DNA from: Candidatus Poseidoniales archaeon
GTDB taxonomy: Archaea; Thermoplasmatota; Poseidoniia; Poseidoniales; Thalassarchaeaceae
Reading direction: 5' to 3'
Length of the DNA stretch: 42,298 bases
Assembly: GCA_012959435.1 (NCBI GenBank)
Contig: DUDF01000017.1
Coordinates: 634 to 42,931 of the forward strand
The stretch's first letter is position 1; every line of letters starts with the position of its first letter. Position numbers and translations under genes: made by a program. Under the pieces are notes generated by a model, which was not told the origin of the DNA, made no database searches, and was given only the letters and a program-made list of their open reading frames with translations. Shown in pieces: positions 1 to 9,494 of the stretch.

Positions 1-217
1 CCCAGTCACCAACACTTAGCGAAAGGTCAGGGCTTACAACATCAAAATCTGCTGCTAAATCTAGAGTTGCAGGGTCGTCAATGTAGGTAAATCCGGCGGA
101 CCAGTCAGGTGGTCCGGTTGGATTGGCAGGGTTATCATCACCACCTAAGCAGCCGGCGAAAAGTTGAGTCAAAATAATCAGGCTGATGAGTACGCTACGG
201 CTGGATAGCCGTGACAT
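1..217 (-). CDS. Secreted lipoprotein, N-terminal part only (cut by window edge)
   Basis: The minus-strand reading begins with a basic stretch (MSRLSSRS), a hydrophobic core and a lipobox LFAGC followed by two Gly, which is a lipoprotein signal. The mature part is Pro/Asp rich and runs off the window at the words SLSVGDW. The same 'GD.W' wording opens the N-terminal domain of the surface proteins at 11112 and 14840, so this may carry the same domain. An in-frame ATG at 241, eight codons upstream, is an alternative start. Function is unknown; export and lipid anchoring are inferred from the signal only. Confidence 0.7.
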   Translation of the reverse strand, partial: MSRLSSRSVLISLIILTQLFAGCLGGDDNPANPTGPPDWSAGFTYIDDPATLDLAADFDVVSPDLSLSVGDW

Positions 218-241
218 GGATGCTACTTTTCCACGACTCAT

Positions 242-394
242 CAAACAATCCGAGCCGCCCCGCCTATTTGTGACTGACGCGCGAATGCCTTTAGGCATTA
301 AATTACAAAATGTCTTATTTTCGTATAATAGCAGATGATTGCTGTTTACGGGTAGTAAGAGCGATTATGAAGTGGTGAGGATGGTGGTATAGAC
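242..394. promoter_or_regulatory. Divergent intergenic region with promoters for both flanking genes
   Basis: This 153-base gap separates the minus-strand lipoprotein and the plus-strand amidohydrolase. It is AT-rich around 300-340. A TATA-like stretch (GATTATGAA, about 363-371) lies about 26 bp before the ATG at 395, which would suit a leaderless transcript. No RNA gene is seen. Confidence 0.35.
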
Positions 395-2866
395 ATGAGA
401 GGCCGACTACTACCACTTTTGCTCTGCGCGTTGATGCTAGTTGCCTTGACCCCACTCTCACCATCCAGTGTTGCTCACGTGTCTGAGGATGCAGTGCACG
501 ACCACATTATCATCTCTGAAATTTTGGTCAGCCCCAGTGGAGAGGATTACAACGGGACCGATTGGAACGGTGATGGGAAGTTTGGTTCATCTTCTGACCA
601 ATTCATTGAATTGTGGAATCCTACCTCTGAAACCGTCAACATTGGTGGTTGGTGGCTTGATGATGACCCTAATGGTGGCTCACCACCTTGCTCAATCGGC
701 TGGAATACGAACATTACACCAGACGAAAGAATAGTGTTTTACCGCGATAAAACCGGTATTGAATTCAGTTACTTTGATGGTGACACCATCCAACTCTCAA
801 ATCAATATGATGCGGTGATGGATAGTTATTCATTTGCTGAACTTGATTCAGATTACGATGTTTCATACGGCAGATTTTCTGACGGCACTTGGGGCAAAGT
901 AGGTAGCCCAACTCCTGGGTTAGCTAATGATCAAGAATGGCCTCAGGGAACTCACCGACAGGGCTCTTGTTACACGCCACGCGACCACATGCACGAAGGT
1001 TCGTATGTATTGACTGGAAGAGTAGTGACGATGACCTCGGAACAAGGTGTGCTAAACGATGGACATATCTACATTGTTGATGGCACAATTGTTGCGGTTT
1101 GGAGTGGCCCTACACCCTCTCATCTCAATCTTGAAGGAGTGCCGGTTTACGAAACCGAAGGAACCATTTTCCCCGGGTTACTTGACTTGCATAATCACTA
1201 CCATTACAACTACCTACCACTGTGGGATTACACGCCTCCAAACGGGCAATTCTACACCAATCGTTACCAGTGGAAAGATAATTCAAATTACAAACCAGAA
1301 GTATCTTGGCCGAAAGTTTTCATGTTGCAGGGTGACCGTTGGGGACTTTCGGATGAAGCAGTCAAGTATGCAGAGGTGAAGTCAATAGTTGGTGGGACAA
1401 CAGCCATTCAAGGTGGGCCATCAAGTTCAGGTGATTCTTGGGATAGCATCTTAGCGCGTAATGTTGAACACTACAATTTCGGTGAAGACAATATGAAAAC
1501 TTGTGCGGTATGTGATGCTGCATACGACCCGGATTACGACGGGTCTCATCTGATTGAAGACCACGAAGATGGCTCACTTGATGGATGGTTTGTACACGTT
1601 GCTGAAGGCGTGGACGGCTCATCTTTGAATGAATTTCAACTTCTCAAAGACCAAGGATTGTTGTTCAGAGAAACAGTCCTGATTCATGGCGTTCCTCTTC
1701 GTGAATCTGAGTTTGCCGACATGGCGGCAGTAGATGCAACGCTTGTATGGTCGCCGATGTCTAACATGTTGCTTTACGGCGACACCGCACACCCTGACTT
1801 AGCAAAAGATGCTGGTGTGCGAATTACATTAGCGCCTGACTGGGGTCCATCAGGCGCAAAGAATCCCCTTCATGAATTGAAGATGGCAGATTGGTGGAAT
1901 CAGAATAAAATGAGTGGTACATTCAGCGATTACGAACTTGTACAGATGGTTACAAGCAACCCTGCTGATGCAATTAAGTGGAACAATTATGTTGGCAGAA
2001 TCCAAAATGGATTAGAAGCTGATTTCCTAGTTGTTGACAATATTGCGGAAGACCCATATCGCACAATGATAGAAGCCATTGACCCAGACATTAGATTGGT
2101 TACAGTTGGTGGATTAGCAGTTTTCGGCGATGTTGACATGATGCAAGCCATCAATGGCCAAGACCACGAATTGGTCAATGGTGACGGCTTCCAAAAGGCC
2201 GTTGACATCACCTACGACAGTATGGAAGATGGTGCTCAGTCGTTCTCTTCACTTGAAGAAACTCTGACAAAAGCAATGCGTTATGACCGTCAAGAAATGT
2301 TTGACGAGTGGGGTCAAAACACCCGTACATGGGAAGAGTTCAACTCATGGCTTGACCAATCATATTCAACATTAGGTGAAATACCTCTTGACCCAATTTT
2401 CACCTATGGTGATGACCGCTATTTCGATGTGCTAAATCGCTCTACTCCATTCAACAGCAAAGGAACAATTGACCTTTACACACGCTATTACGATGTTGAT
2501 TTTGATGCCAATGGTAACCGCAGTGAGACATTTACTCCGCCTGACACAGATCCGGTTATCCCAGACCCGCCTGACAATGGTGACGGTGGTGACGGCGGTG
2601 ATGATGTGGTTGTAGCCCAGTGCAATGAGGGTGACACTAAACTGACAGACGAAGGGTGCAATACCTGTGTTTGTGTCGAAGAAGAGTGGGTGTGCACTGA
2701 GATGGCGTGCGTCCAAGATGATACTGGATTCACTGACCCAGATAGTGATCTCTTTTCTTCTCTTCTTGACCCAACTTCACCACTTTATTGGATAATGATG
2801 TTCGTTGCATTGACGGTGATACTAGGTTCTGCGGCTTCGCTTTGGATGCTGGTTAGAAAACGCTGA
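395..2866 (+). CDS. Secreted lamin-tail / amidohydrolase-family protein with C-terminal Cys module and membrane anchor
   Basis: 823 residues. An N-terminal signal peptide (about 1-27) is followed by a lamin-tail-like domain (about 36-150; IIISEIL, FIELWNPT, GGWWLDD). An amidohydrolase domain spans roughly 205-590. Likely metal ligands are H266 and H268 (LHNHYH), H401 (FVHVAEG), H431 (IHGV) and D482 (APDWG), the pattern of imidazolonepropionase-like amidohydrolases. The end of that domain, with TSNPADA and GLEADFLVVD, is also typical. A Cys-rich module at 743-772 matches the pacifastin spacing. A single membrane helix (about 795-817) and a short basic end follow. The enzyme should face outward and hydrolyse a C-N bond of an unknown substrate. 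It stands alone between two minus-strand genes. Family assignment is firm; substrate is not known. Confidence 0.85.
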   Translation: MRGRLLPLLLCALMLVALTPLSPSSVAHVSEDAVHDHIIISEILVSPSGEDYNGTDWNGDGKFGSSSDQFIELWNPTSETVNIGGWWLDDDPNGGSPPCSIGWNTNITPDERIVFYRDKTGIEFSYFDGDTIQLSNQYDAVMDSYSFAELDSDYDVSYGRFSDGTWGKVGSPTPGLANDQEWPQGTHRQGSCYTPRDHMHEGSYVLTGRVVTMTSEQGVLNDGHIYIVDGTIVAVWSGPTPSHLNLEGVPVYETEGTIFPGLLDLHNHYHYNYLPLWDYTPPNGQFYTNRYQWKDNSNYKPEVSWPKVFMLQGDRWGLSDEAVKYAEVKSIVGGTTAIQGGPSSSGDSWDSILARNVEHYNFGEDNMKTCAVCDAAYDPDYDGSHLIEDHEDGSLDGWFVHVAEGVDGSSLNEFQLLKDQGLLFRETVLIHGVPLRESEFADMAAVDATLVWSPMSNMLLYGDTAHPDLAKDAGVRITLAPDWGPSGAKNPLHELKMADWWNQNKMSGTFSDYELVQMVTSNPADAIKWNNYVGRIQNGLEADFLVVDNIAEDPYRTMIEAIDPDIRLVTVGGLAVFGDVDMMQAINGQDHELVNGDGFQKAVDITYDSMEDGAQSFSSLEETLTKAMRYDRQEMFDEWGQNTRTWEEFNSWLDQSYSTLGEIPLDPIFTYGDDRYFDVLNRSTPFNSKGTIDLYTRYYDVDFDANGNRSETFTPPDTDPVIPDPPDNGDGGDGGDDVVVAQCNEGDTKLTDEGCNTCVCVEEEWVCTEMACVQDDTGFTDPDSDLFSSLLDPTSPLYWIMMFVALTVILGSAASLWMLVRKR

Positions 2867-2902
2867 AAGCATTTAGCAGACTCTACATCAAATGTCTAGG
2901 AT

Positions 2903-4399
2903 TCAATCAGTAATTTTCCAAACAGGTCCATCTGCAGTATCTTGAACCGTGACTCCAAGCGCTGCTAATTCGTCACGGATTGCATCAGCGGCTGGCCAAT
3001 CCTTTGCTTCTCTAGCCGCTGCCCTCTTGATGAGAAGTTCTCCGACTTTAGGTGCCAATTCAGTCCTGCGTGGGTCATCAGGTGGACCCATCAATGCTTT
3101 CTCACGAGTTGGCAGAAGTCCAAGCGCTTTGCCTGCGAATTCTTCTAACCACTCAACTGCGTAATATCCGAATGCTACACGGTCATCATCTTGAAGCCCT
3201 GAGTTTAGCATCTTTGAAATCTCACGGATGGCGGCGTTAATCTTTGCAAGCGCTTCTCGGGTGTTGAAATCGTCGTCCATCGCCATCGCACATTCTTCAC
3301 CTAACTTTTCGAGCATCCCTAATGTGTGAGCCAATCCTTCTGTTCCAAGTTCAGGGCGTGGTAATTTGACAATTTGGTTATGCTTGACTCCATCCCATAC
3401 CGTTAATGCGTCATGATAAGCATCCTCAAGCCTAGCTTGACTACGCTTCCCATCCTCAAGAAGTTGCTCAGAGAAATCAATTGGATTGCGATAATGAGCA
3501 TTGAGGAGTGCATGACGCAACACCAATGGCTCAAAGTTTTGTAATGCATCTGTAATAGTCCAGAAATTGCCTAAAGATTTCGACATTTTCTCACCGTCTA
3601 CATTGACGAAACCGTTGTGCATCCAGTGGTGAACTAGAGGTGAGGTTCCAGTACAACATTCTGATTGGAATATTTCCGCTTCGTGGTGTGGGAACTGCAA
3701 ATCTTCTCCGCCGCCATGGATATCAAATTGTTCTCCGAAGAACTGCAAACTCATGGCACTGCATTCAATGTGCCACCCAGGTCTACCGGCTCCCCATGGG
3801 CTTTCCCACTGCGGTTCTCCCGGTTTAGCAAGTTTCCATAATGCGAAATCCTTGTGGTCACGCTTTCCACTTCCAGTGCCACCAACTCTACCACCTGCGC
3901 CAGCCCGTACAGCCTCAATGTTCTGTCCTGTCAAAAGTCCATACTTTTCAGGTGCTGACTCTACATGGAAGTAGACTCCATCATCACCGACGTAAGCGTG
4001 TTCCTTTTCTAAAAGGATTTCAACCATCGAGATGATCCCGTCTATGGTTTCAGTAACTCTAGGATAATGGTCAGCGCGTAGAACATTCATCGCATCCATT
4101 GCAGAAAAATAATCTTCAATATTGCGCTCAGCCACTTCAGTGAAGTCAATTCCTTCCTCGTTAGCGATATTGATTATTTTATCATCAACATCGGTGAAGT
4201 TCTGAACATAAGTCACATCATATCCTTTCGCTTCTAGCCAGCGATGAATAATGTCGAAGGAAACATAACAGCGTGCGTGACCGAGATGTGATGGTGAATA
4301 CGGAGTGATTCCACAGACATACATCCGAACTTTGCCCGGCTCAATAGTTGTGAAATCGACTTTCTTGCGGCGACGAGTATCGTGAACTCTCAATACCAT
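2903..4399 (-). CDS. cysS: Cysteinyl-tRNA synthetase
   Basis: 498 residues, the usual length for this class I synthetase, which charges tRNA-Cys with cysteine in the cytoplasm. The HIGH-type motif is HLGHA in [12 protein letters not shown], and KMSKS is present exactly ([10 protein letters not shown]). Zinc ligands are the Cys in YVCGITPY, the Cys in HIECSAM, and the HHEAE segment. The C-terminal part shows the helical anticodon domain and a small end domain ([19 protein letters not shown]). The ATG at 4399 starts the family motif MVLRVHDT directly, so the start is well supported. It is transcribed divergently from the SDR gene. Its presence means Cys-tRNA is made directly and not only through the SepRS/SepCysS route known in methanogens. 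Confidence 0.97.
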   Translation of the reverse strand: MVLRVHDTRRRKKVDFTTIEPGKVRMYVCGITPYSPSHLGHARCYVSFDIIHRWLEAKGYDVTYVQNFTDVDDKIINIANEEGIDFTEVAERNIEDYFSAMDAMNVLRADHYPRVTETIDGIISMVEILLEKEHAYVGDDGVYFHVESAPEKYGLLTGQNIEAVRAGAGGRVGGTGSGKRDHKDFALWKLAKPGEPQWESPWGAGRPGWHIECSAMSLQFFGEQFDIHGGGEDLQFPHHEAEIFQSECCTGTSPLVHHWMHNGFVNVDGEKMSKSLGNFWTITDALQNFEPLVLRHALLNAHYRNPIDFSEQLLEDGKRSQARLEDAYHDALTVWDGVKHNQIVKLPRPELGTEGLAHTLGMLEKLGEECAMAMDDDFNTREALAKINAAIREISKMLNSGLQDDDRVAFGYYAVEWLEEFAGKALGLLPTREKALMGPPDDPRRTELAPKVGELLIKRAAAREAKDWPAADAIRDELAALGVTVQDTADGPVWKITD

Positions 4400-4501
4400 C
4401 CTATCATTCTAGGCGGGTCACTCGCAACACATGGTTTTAACCCCCTCCGGCAGGCCATGTCCATGGTTAAAGGGTCCAACAGTGATGAGGGCGTTGTCAA
4501 C
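4400..4501. promoter_or_regulatory. Divergent promoter region cysS / SDR gene
   Basis: Gap between two head-to-head genes. It contains a TTTTAA core (about 4435-4440) that could be the TATA box of the plus-strand gene, about 25 bp before the ATGs at 4457 and 4463. That makes 4457 or 4463 possible starts besides 4502. Confidence 0.35.
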
Positions 4502-5356
4502 ATGCAAGGCAAAGTGGTGCTGATAACTGGCGCTACCCGAGGTATAGGCCGAAAAGTGGTTCATGGAATAGCGCCATCTGGCGCTACTATGATTGTGGTT
4601 GGCCGTGACCAATCAAGGATTGATGAAGTAATTTCAGAGGCCAAGGCCATTGATGGCTGTGGCCCGATTTCAGGTGAAGTCTGTAACCTATTAGAGCAAG
4701 ATGAAATCCACGCTCTTGCAGAGCGCATCAAGAATCAGCACTCACAACTTGACGTATTAGTCAATAATGCTGGAGCAATATTCACAAAGAAAATCAACAC
4801 ATCAGCAGGATTTGAGCGTACTTGGGCACTCAATCACAATGCCTACTTTTTGCTTACTAGCCTTCTCAAAGACCAATTAATTTCTTCCTCCGCAGCCAGA
4901 GTAATTTCTACTGCGAGTGAAGCACACAGGCCCGGCAAAATGAGGTGGGACGACTTACAATATGAAAAACGAGGAACTATGGGTGGTTGGTCTACTTATT
5001 GCCAATCAAAGTTGGCAAACATACTATTCACTAAGGAATTAGCACGTAAATTGGCTGGAACTGAAGTTACAGCAAATTGCATTCACCCGGGATTTGTTAA
5101 TACTGGTTTTTCTAGAAACAATGGCTTAATCGGCCGATTAGTGATGTTTTTGACTTGGCCGGTTCAGCGCCGTGACAGCAAAGGGGCTGAAACAATCGTC
5201 TGGCTCGCCACATCTGAGGTTGCTCGCAAGCATAACGGTGATTACCTATACAATTGCAAACTTGGTAAGTTGGCGAAGGCAGCAAAAAGTGACGAAGATG
5301 CTGCTAAACTTTGGGGGCTATCCGAACAAATGACTAACACGAGTGATTTGTGGTAA
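4502..5356 (+). CDS. Short-chain dehydrogenase/reductase (retinol dehydrogenase-like)
   Basis: 284 residues from this start. The NAD(P) Rossmann motif is at the N-terminus (KVVLITGATRGIG), NNAG follows the fourth strand, and the catalytic set is Ser in STASE with YCQSK as YxxxK. The layout, with TWALNHNAYFLLT and a C-terminal IHPGFVNTGF, resembles the retinol dehydrogenase/WW-domain oxidoreductase branch of classical SDRs. Substrate cannot be told from sequence. The frame is open back to 4382, overlapping cysS, but homology begins at MQGKVVLITGA; a GAGGG about 11 bases upstream may be the ribosome site. In-frame ATGs at 4457 and 4463 remain possible. The following membrane protein begins about 50 bases later. 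Confidence 0.9.
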   Translation: MQGKVVLITGATRGIGRKVVHGIAPSGATMIVVGRDQSRIDEVISEAKAIDGCGPISGEVCNLLEQDEIHALAERIKNQHSQLDVLVNNAGAIFTKKINTSAGFERTWALNHNAYFLLTSLLKDQLISSSAARVISTASEAHRPGKMRWDDLQYEKRGTMGGWSTYCQSKLANILFTKELARKLAGTEVTANCIHPGFVNTGFSRNNGLIGRLVMFLTWPVQRRDSKGAETIVWLATSEVARKHNGDYLYNCKLGKLAKAAKSDEDAAKLWGLSEQMTNTSDLW

Positions 5357-5409
5357 TCATCACATTGCTTCATACCATCATTGAAAAGGCAGGTGCCGTA
5401 GCCTTGCTC

Positions 5410-5811
5410 ATGAGTGAAGAAGCAAGTGTAGATGCCAAGATGTTGGGTATGGCAGCGAAAGCAACTTTGGCAACAATGCTACTGGTATTGTGGCAAGGTG
5501 CAAGTGGAATTAGTGGATTAGGATATACTTTCGGAAATATGGATTTAGCAAGTTCACACGGGCATAGTGGAGAACTTGCTTTCGTAGTAGCAATCGTAAT
5601 CGCAGTTCTTGTTGTAAAGTCAAAAACAGATTCTTCTCAATTGAAAGGAATGGCTTTCGGACTAGCAGGTATGTTGTTTATCCAGATCGGCTTTGGTTAC
5701 ATGATGCCTTCAATGCCTTGGATGGGAATGTTTCACGCCATGATGGCACTGGGAATCATGTCTCATGCAACGATTCTTTGGTATCAACTTAGTAAAACAT
5801 CATCTCAATAA
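5410..5811 (+). CDS. Four-helix integral membrane protein, function unknown
   Basis: 133 residues from the ATG at 5410. Four hydrophobic segments are visible, at about 12-36, 56-70, 80-98 and 104-124. His residues lie near membrane edges (SSHGHSGE, MFHAMM, MSHATI), which could bind a metal or heme, but no family motif is recognised. An upstream in-frame GTG at 5350 overlaps the SDR stop codon and would add a hydrophobic 20-residue lead; the polar MSEEASVDAK start looks more natural. The gene follows the SDR gene closely, and its last codons overlap the end of msrA on the other strand by seven bases. Confidence 0.7.
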   Translation: MSEEASVDAKMLGMAAKATLATMLLVLWQGASGISGLGYTFGNMDLASSHGHSGELAFVVAIVIAVLVVKSKTDSSQLKGMAFGLAGMLFIQIGFGYMMPSMPWMGMFHAMMALGIMSHATILWYQLSKTSSQ

Positions 5812-6323
5812 AGTGATGCATGCTTTTCTCTAGCCTTAGCAACTTTAGGGCCTACCACTGCTAAGCAATAGGGATTATTCGAGTTATTAGCGTAGTAATC
5901 ATGATGATAATCTTCAGCAATGTAAAGATGTCCGAGCGGTGAAATTTCAGTCACAATTTCCTTGTCAAAATTCACTTGACATTGTTCAATCACTTCTTCT
6001 GCGGTGATTCTCTGCTGTTCATCTGCAGTGAATATGACACTTCGATATTGAGTGCCAATATCTGCTCCCTGACGGTTGAGTTGGGTTGGGTCGTGTAATG
6101 TGAAGAATACCTCAAGGAGGGTTTTGAGGGGGATGGTCTGTTCGTCAAATGTGACTATCACAACTTCAGCATGGCCAGTGTTTCCCGAGCAAACTTGTTG
6201 GTAGGTAGGGTCTTGAATTTCACCACCTGTGTATCCCGGGATGGCCTCAGAAACTCCTCTTAGGTTCTTGAGTCCACCTTCCACACACCAGAAGCAACCT
6301 CCGCCTACTACCAGTTGTGCCAT
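5805..6323 (-). CDS. msrA: Peptide methionine-S-sulfoxide reductase
   Basis: 172 residues, normal length for MsrA, a cytoplasmic repair enzyme reducing methionine S-sulfoxide in proteins. The catalytic motif GGGCFWCVEG is at the N-terminus; GYTGG and the metal-free active site words YRSVIF and YHHDYY are present. No second MsrB domain is attached. Start at 6323 is immediately before the conserved first strand. It lies alone on this strand, convergent with the membrane protein and downstream of the Fe-S oxidoreductase, 81 bases away. Oxidative damage repair is a sensible need in sunlit surface water. Confidence 0.96.
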   Translation of the reverse strand: MAQLVVGGGCFWCVEGGLKNLRGVSEAIPGYTGGEIQDPTYQQVCSGNTGHAEVVIVTFDEQTIPLKTLLEVFFTLHDPTQLNRQGADIGTQYRSVIFTADEQQRITAEEVIEQCQVNFDKEIVTEISPLGHLYIAEDYHHDYYANNSNNPYCLAVVGPKVAKAREKHASLY

Positions 6324-6404
6324 GTGGTTGGTTTGGGGAATTATGCTTTCAACTCATGCATTGGGGTTGATATCTGAAAGTTGGATGAAATTGTTTAATC
6401 AATT

Positions 6405-8405
6405 CTACTCGGCTACAGTCACAGTCGCTTGAATTTCCTTATCTTTCGCTTGCATCTGCTCCCACAGAAGTTCAGCGACATCCATCACTTCCATCTCTTT
6501 GCCAATTGCTTTCAGTCCATCTCCAACCATTACAGAACAGAAGGGGCATCCAACTGCTACAGTATCGCAGCCAGTAGCGGCGAGTTCCTTGGCGCGAATT
6601 TCGTTTACTCTCTTGTCAGGGTCTTCTTCTAGCCACATTTGAGCGCCACCCGCGCCGCAACAGAATGAATCTTGGCCGTGTCTCTCAACCTCTACATCTA
6701 CTCCTCCAATGAGTGAACGTGGTTCCTCAAGTACCCCACCAATACGCCCAAGGTAACAAGGGTCATGGTAGGTGATGTTGCGCTCACTTTCTTCCATTTG
6801 AGGTAACTTACCTTCCTTTTGCAGAAGTGCAAGGATCTCGCTGTGGTGCAGCACTTCTAAATCTTCAGCGCCGAAATCTTTGTACTCTTTTCCAAGCGTG
6901 TGGAAGCAGTGTGGGCATGAAGCAATAATTCTCTTGACACCCATTTCTTGGAATGTAGCGACATTCATTTCTGCCATCATTTGGAAAAGATATTCATTCC
7001 CCATACGACGAGCAGGGTCGCCTGAACAACCTTCTTGCATGCCAAGGATTCCAACATCTAATCCCGCTTCGTTGAGTAAGGAAATGGTGGCGCGGGCAAC
7101 TTTTTGGTTTCGTTCATCAAATGATGCAGCGCAGCCGACGAAGTAGATGTATTCCGCCTTTTCACCGATCTTGATATCTAATCCTTCAGCCCAATCGGCG
7201 CGCTCATGAGCACCAAACCCATACGGGTTAGAATTTGTTTCCATATTTCCAAGAGCGACATTGAATTGCTCAGGGTATTCCATTGCTTCCATCATCAGAT
7301 GACGGCGTGCTTCAGTTAATTTAGGCACGTGTTCAATGTAGACAGGGCAAGCATCAACACAGGCGTGACAAGTAGTACAAGCCCAAATTGCTTCAGGGGT
7401 GAAACGAGCAATAATACTCTCATTAGGTGTTTCACCTTTGAGAAGAATCGGTGCGTGCTCGTTAGCATAGTCTCTAACATTGTGAACAATTGTCATCGGG
7501 TTGAGAGATTTCCCTGATTCGTAAGCTGGACATACATCTTGACAGCGAACACAGGTGGTGCAAGCCCATCCATCTATCAGTTGGCGCCAAGTCAATTGGC
7601 TGTATTCACTAGCGCCAAAAGTTTCAATCTCAAGTTCCTCAAGTGGCACTGCTTTCCCATTTTCAGAAACCGCCATTGGTAGCATCTTAGCCATTGGTTC
7701 TGTGTCGTGGAAGAACACATTGGGGAAAGCCATTACAAGGTGCATATGTTTGGATAATGGTATGAGGATAAGGAATGAAGAGATTGCTAACATGTGAGCC
7801 CAGTAGGCTCCAATCACTACACTTGTGGAGAATCCTAATCCTGCTACCCAAGCGCCAATAGGCTCCCATGTTTGAGACGGTGATTCCATTGATTCAATGA
7901 TGAATGAGGTGCTCGTAATTGTGAAAATAAGGAATAAGATGAAATTCCCTTCAATTTGTGACTTCCCTTTCAATTTCTCAGGAGTGAATACCGCTCTGCG
8001 GAGGAATGCAGCGACACATCCAAGGAGTGCAATAAAATATCCAAATTCAACCATGCCATTCCATGGCCCAAGTAGGATTGCAGGTAGGATTTTTGTTGAG
8101 AATAAATTGGCTGTTGCAAGGTCAAACATGTCACTCCCTAGCATTAGGAATCCCCAGAACATCATTACGTGCATTGTACCTACAACTTTGTCACTAAGCA
8201 CCTTTTTCTGGCCAAGCCAGCCACTCAGCACTTCTTTGGAACGTACTCCCCATGAGTCGAAACGATTGTCGCTAGCACCAATCATTACCAATCGTGTAGC
8301 CTTTTGGACTTGATAGAGGAAAATACCCAGTGACCCTCCGCCAATGATTAGAAGAATCATCCAGCCAGGGATTCCAGAATAATTGAGCAATAGTGGATGT
8401 TCCAT
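6405..8405 (-). CDS. Membrane-bound Fe-S oxidoreductase (NarI-like membrane domain + 2x4Fe-4S + CCG domains; HdrD/EtfD type)
   Basis: 666 residues from the ATG at 8405. The first 235 residues hold about five to six membrane helices with His in suitable places for b-type heme (MHVMMFWGF, AYWAHML, LSKHMHLV), as in NarI/HdrE-like domains. Two CxxCxxCxxxCP clusters follow (CTTCVRCQDVCP about 281-295; CTTCHACVDACP about 341-355). Two CCG domains then include CSGDPARR, CPHCFHTLG, CCGAGGAQMW and CPFCSVM. This order matches bacterial-type proteins that take electrons from electron-transfer flavoprotein to quinone (the mycobacterial EtfD type) and is also like fused HdrE-HdrD. Partner and direction are inferred. 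The frame extends upstream to 8483, but the added segment is not hydrophobic and MEHPLLLNY fits the usual start. Confidence 0.85.
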   Translation of the reverse strand: MEHPLLLNYSGIPGWMILLIIGGGSLGIFLYQVQKATRLVMIGASDNRFDSWGVRSKEVLSGWLGQKKVLSDKVVGTMHVMMFWGFLMLGSDMFDLATANLFSTKILPAILLGPWNGMVEFGYFIALLGCVAAFLRRAVFTPEKLKGKSQIEGNFILFLIFTITSTSFIIESMESPSQTWEPIGAWVAGLGFSTSVVIGAYWAHMLAISSFLILIPLSKHMHLVMAFPNVFFHDTEPMAKMLPMAVSENGKAVPLEELEIETFGASEYSQLTWRQLIDGWACTTCVRCQDVCPAYESGKSLNPMTIVHNVRDYANEHAPILLKGETPNESIIARFTPEAIWACTTCHACVDACPVYIEHVPKLTEARRHLMMEAMEYPEQFNVALGNMETNSNPYGFGAHERADWAEGLDIKIGEKAEYIYFVGCAASFDERNQKVARATISLLNEAGLDVGILGMQEGCSGDPARRMGNEYLFQMMAEMNVATFQEMGVKRIIASCPHCFHTLGKEYKDFGAEDLEVLHHSEILALLQKEGKLPQMEESERNITYHDPCYLGRIGGVLEEPRSLIGGVDVEVERHGQDSFCCGAGGAQMWLEEDPDKRVNEIRAKELAATGCDTVAVGCPFCSVMVGDGLKAIGKEMEVMDVAELLWEQMQAKDKEIQATVTVAE

Positions 8406-8515
8406 GTTCTCAACTCCGATTACCTGATGTTGGCTGCCTAGGACGAAGGGTAGTTTGGCCTTGAAACAACCGCCGTCACCCAATCGCTAATGGGCGTACC
8501 ACTCACCGGCCTATC

Positions 8516-9493
8516 ATGGTGACCGCTTCGGCCGCTGGTAAGGCGATACTATTCGGCGAGCATGCAGTTGTCTATGGCGAGCCAGCTCTCGCTGTGGCAA
8601 TCGATGCTCGGGTTAGCGTTTCATTAGAGCCATGTGATGGCGATTGGAAAATTGATGGATACCCGTTAGATAGCGGCCGTCATCCTCATGTGGTTTATTT
8701 GAGAAACGCTATTTTAGGCGAAGATTCACAACCTTACTCTATTCATGTCAATAGCGAATTATTTCCCGCTGCAGGACTTGGTTCATCGGCAGCCCTGTCA
8801 TCTGCTTGTAGTGCAGCAATGCTATCAACTATCGGCCAGCCGCTGGATCAAGAGAAAATAGCCACACTTTCTCATCTTGCTGAGGCAGCGGCGCAGTCAG
8901 GTAGAGCCTCTCCAACTGATACATCCACTGCTACACTTGGTGGTTGCGTATTTGTATCTGACAAAAAAGAAGAATCAAGTAAGTGGCGTTATACTAGAAG
9001 TTTGGATACACCAGAAGGTGAAAGAAACTGGGAAGTTCATTCAGTTAGCCTACCTCCTTCGGTTAGTGATTTATGGATTGTTGTGGGTTACACCGGGATC
9101 CACTCGCCTACTGGAGACATGGTCGCAGGGTTAGCAGAACTATTAGCAAAACATCCTGAAAAAATGACCGATATTTCTCGTATGGGCGAGGTGGCTAGAA
9201 ATGGTGTAGATGCACTTTCTAGAGGTGATTTCACACTGGTTGGTGAATTAATGGATGAAGCTCACCAACTACTCGCGGGTGTGGGGGTATCATGCCAAGA
9301 ACTTGATGTCATGGTTGAGGTTGCAAGGCGCTCATCCCTTGGAGCAAAGATGACTGGTGCTGGAGGTGGGGGATGCATGCTTGCATTAACGACAAATCCT
9401 GATGAGACTTCAGCCGCTCTTGAGATGCGCGGGGGGCGTGTATTAGTCACCCCGTTTGGCGCCCCGAGTGTTCGAATTGAAAATACCCCGTAA
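8516..9493 (+). CDS. mvk: Mevalonate kinase
   Basis: 325 residues of the GHMP kinase family. It phosphorylates mevalonate at the 5-hydroxyl with ATP, an early step to the isoprenoid chains of archaeal lipids. Motif 1 is GKAILFGEHAVVYGEPALA, motif 2 is AAGLGSSAALSSA (ATP-binding loop), and motif 3 is GAKMTGAGGGGCM. The HAVVYG wording is specific to mevalonate kinase. The Asp in SPTDTSTATLGG is the expected catalytic residue. Start at 8516 begins two codons before the conserved part and lacks a clear ribosome site, which suits a leaderless message. Gene is divergent from the Fe-S oxidoreductase. Thermoplasma relatives use a different mevalonate 3-kinase route; this gene points to the classical 5-kinase step. 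Confidence 0.96.
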   Translation: MVTASAAGKAILFGEHAVVYGEPALAVAIDARVSVSLEPCDGDWKIDGYPLDSGRHPHVVYLRNAILGEDSQPYSIHVNSELFPAAGLGSSAALSSACSAAMLSTIGQPLDQEKIATLSHLAEAAAQSGRASPTDTSTATLGGCVFVSDKKEESSKWRYTRSLDTPEGERNWEVHSVSLPPSVSDLWIVVGYTGIHSPTGDMVAGLAELLAKHPEKMTDISRMGEVARNGVDALSRGDFTLVGELMDEAHQLLAGVGVSCQELDVMVEVARRSSLGAKMTGAGGGGCMLALTTNPDETSAALEMRGGRVLVTPFGAPSVRIENTP

Positions 9494-9494
9494 A

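Noticed and set aside
7897-8313. Open frame on the plus strand within the Fe-S oxidoreductase
   Set aside because: Antisense to the membrane helices of a gene with clear cluster motifs; no family resemblance.
6405-8405. Reading the Fe-S oxidoreductase as evidence of methanogenesis
   Set aside because: The two-cluster plus CCG layout is widespread in non-methanogens, and no other methanogenesis gene is in the window.
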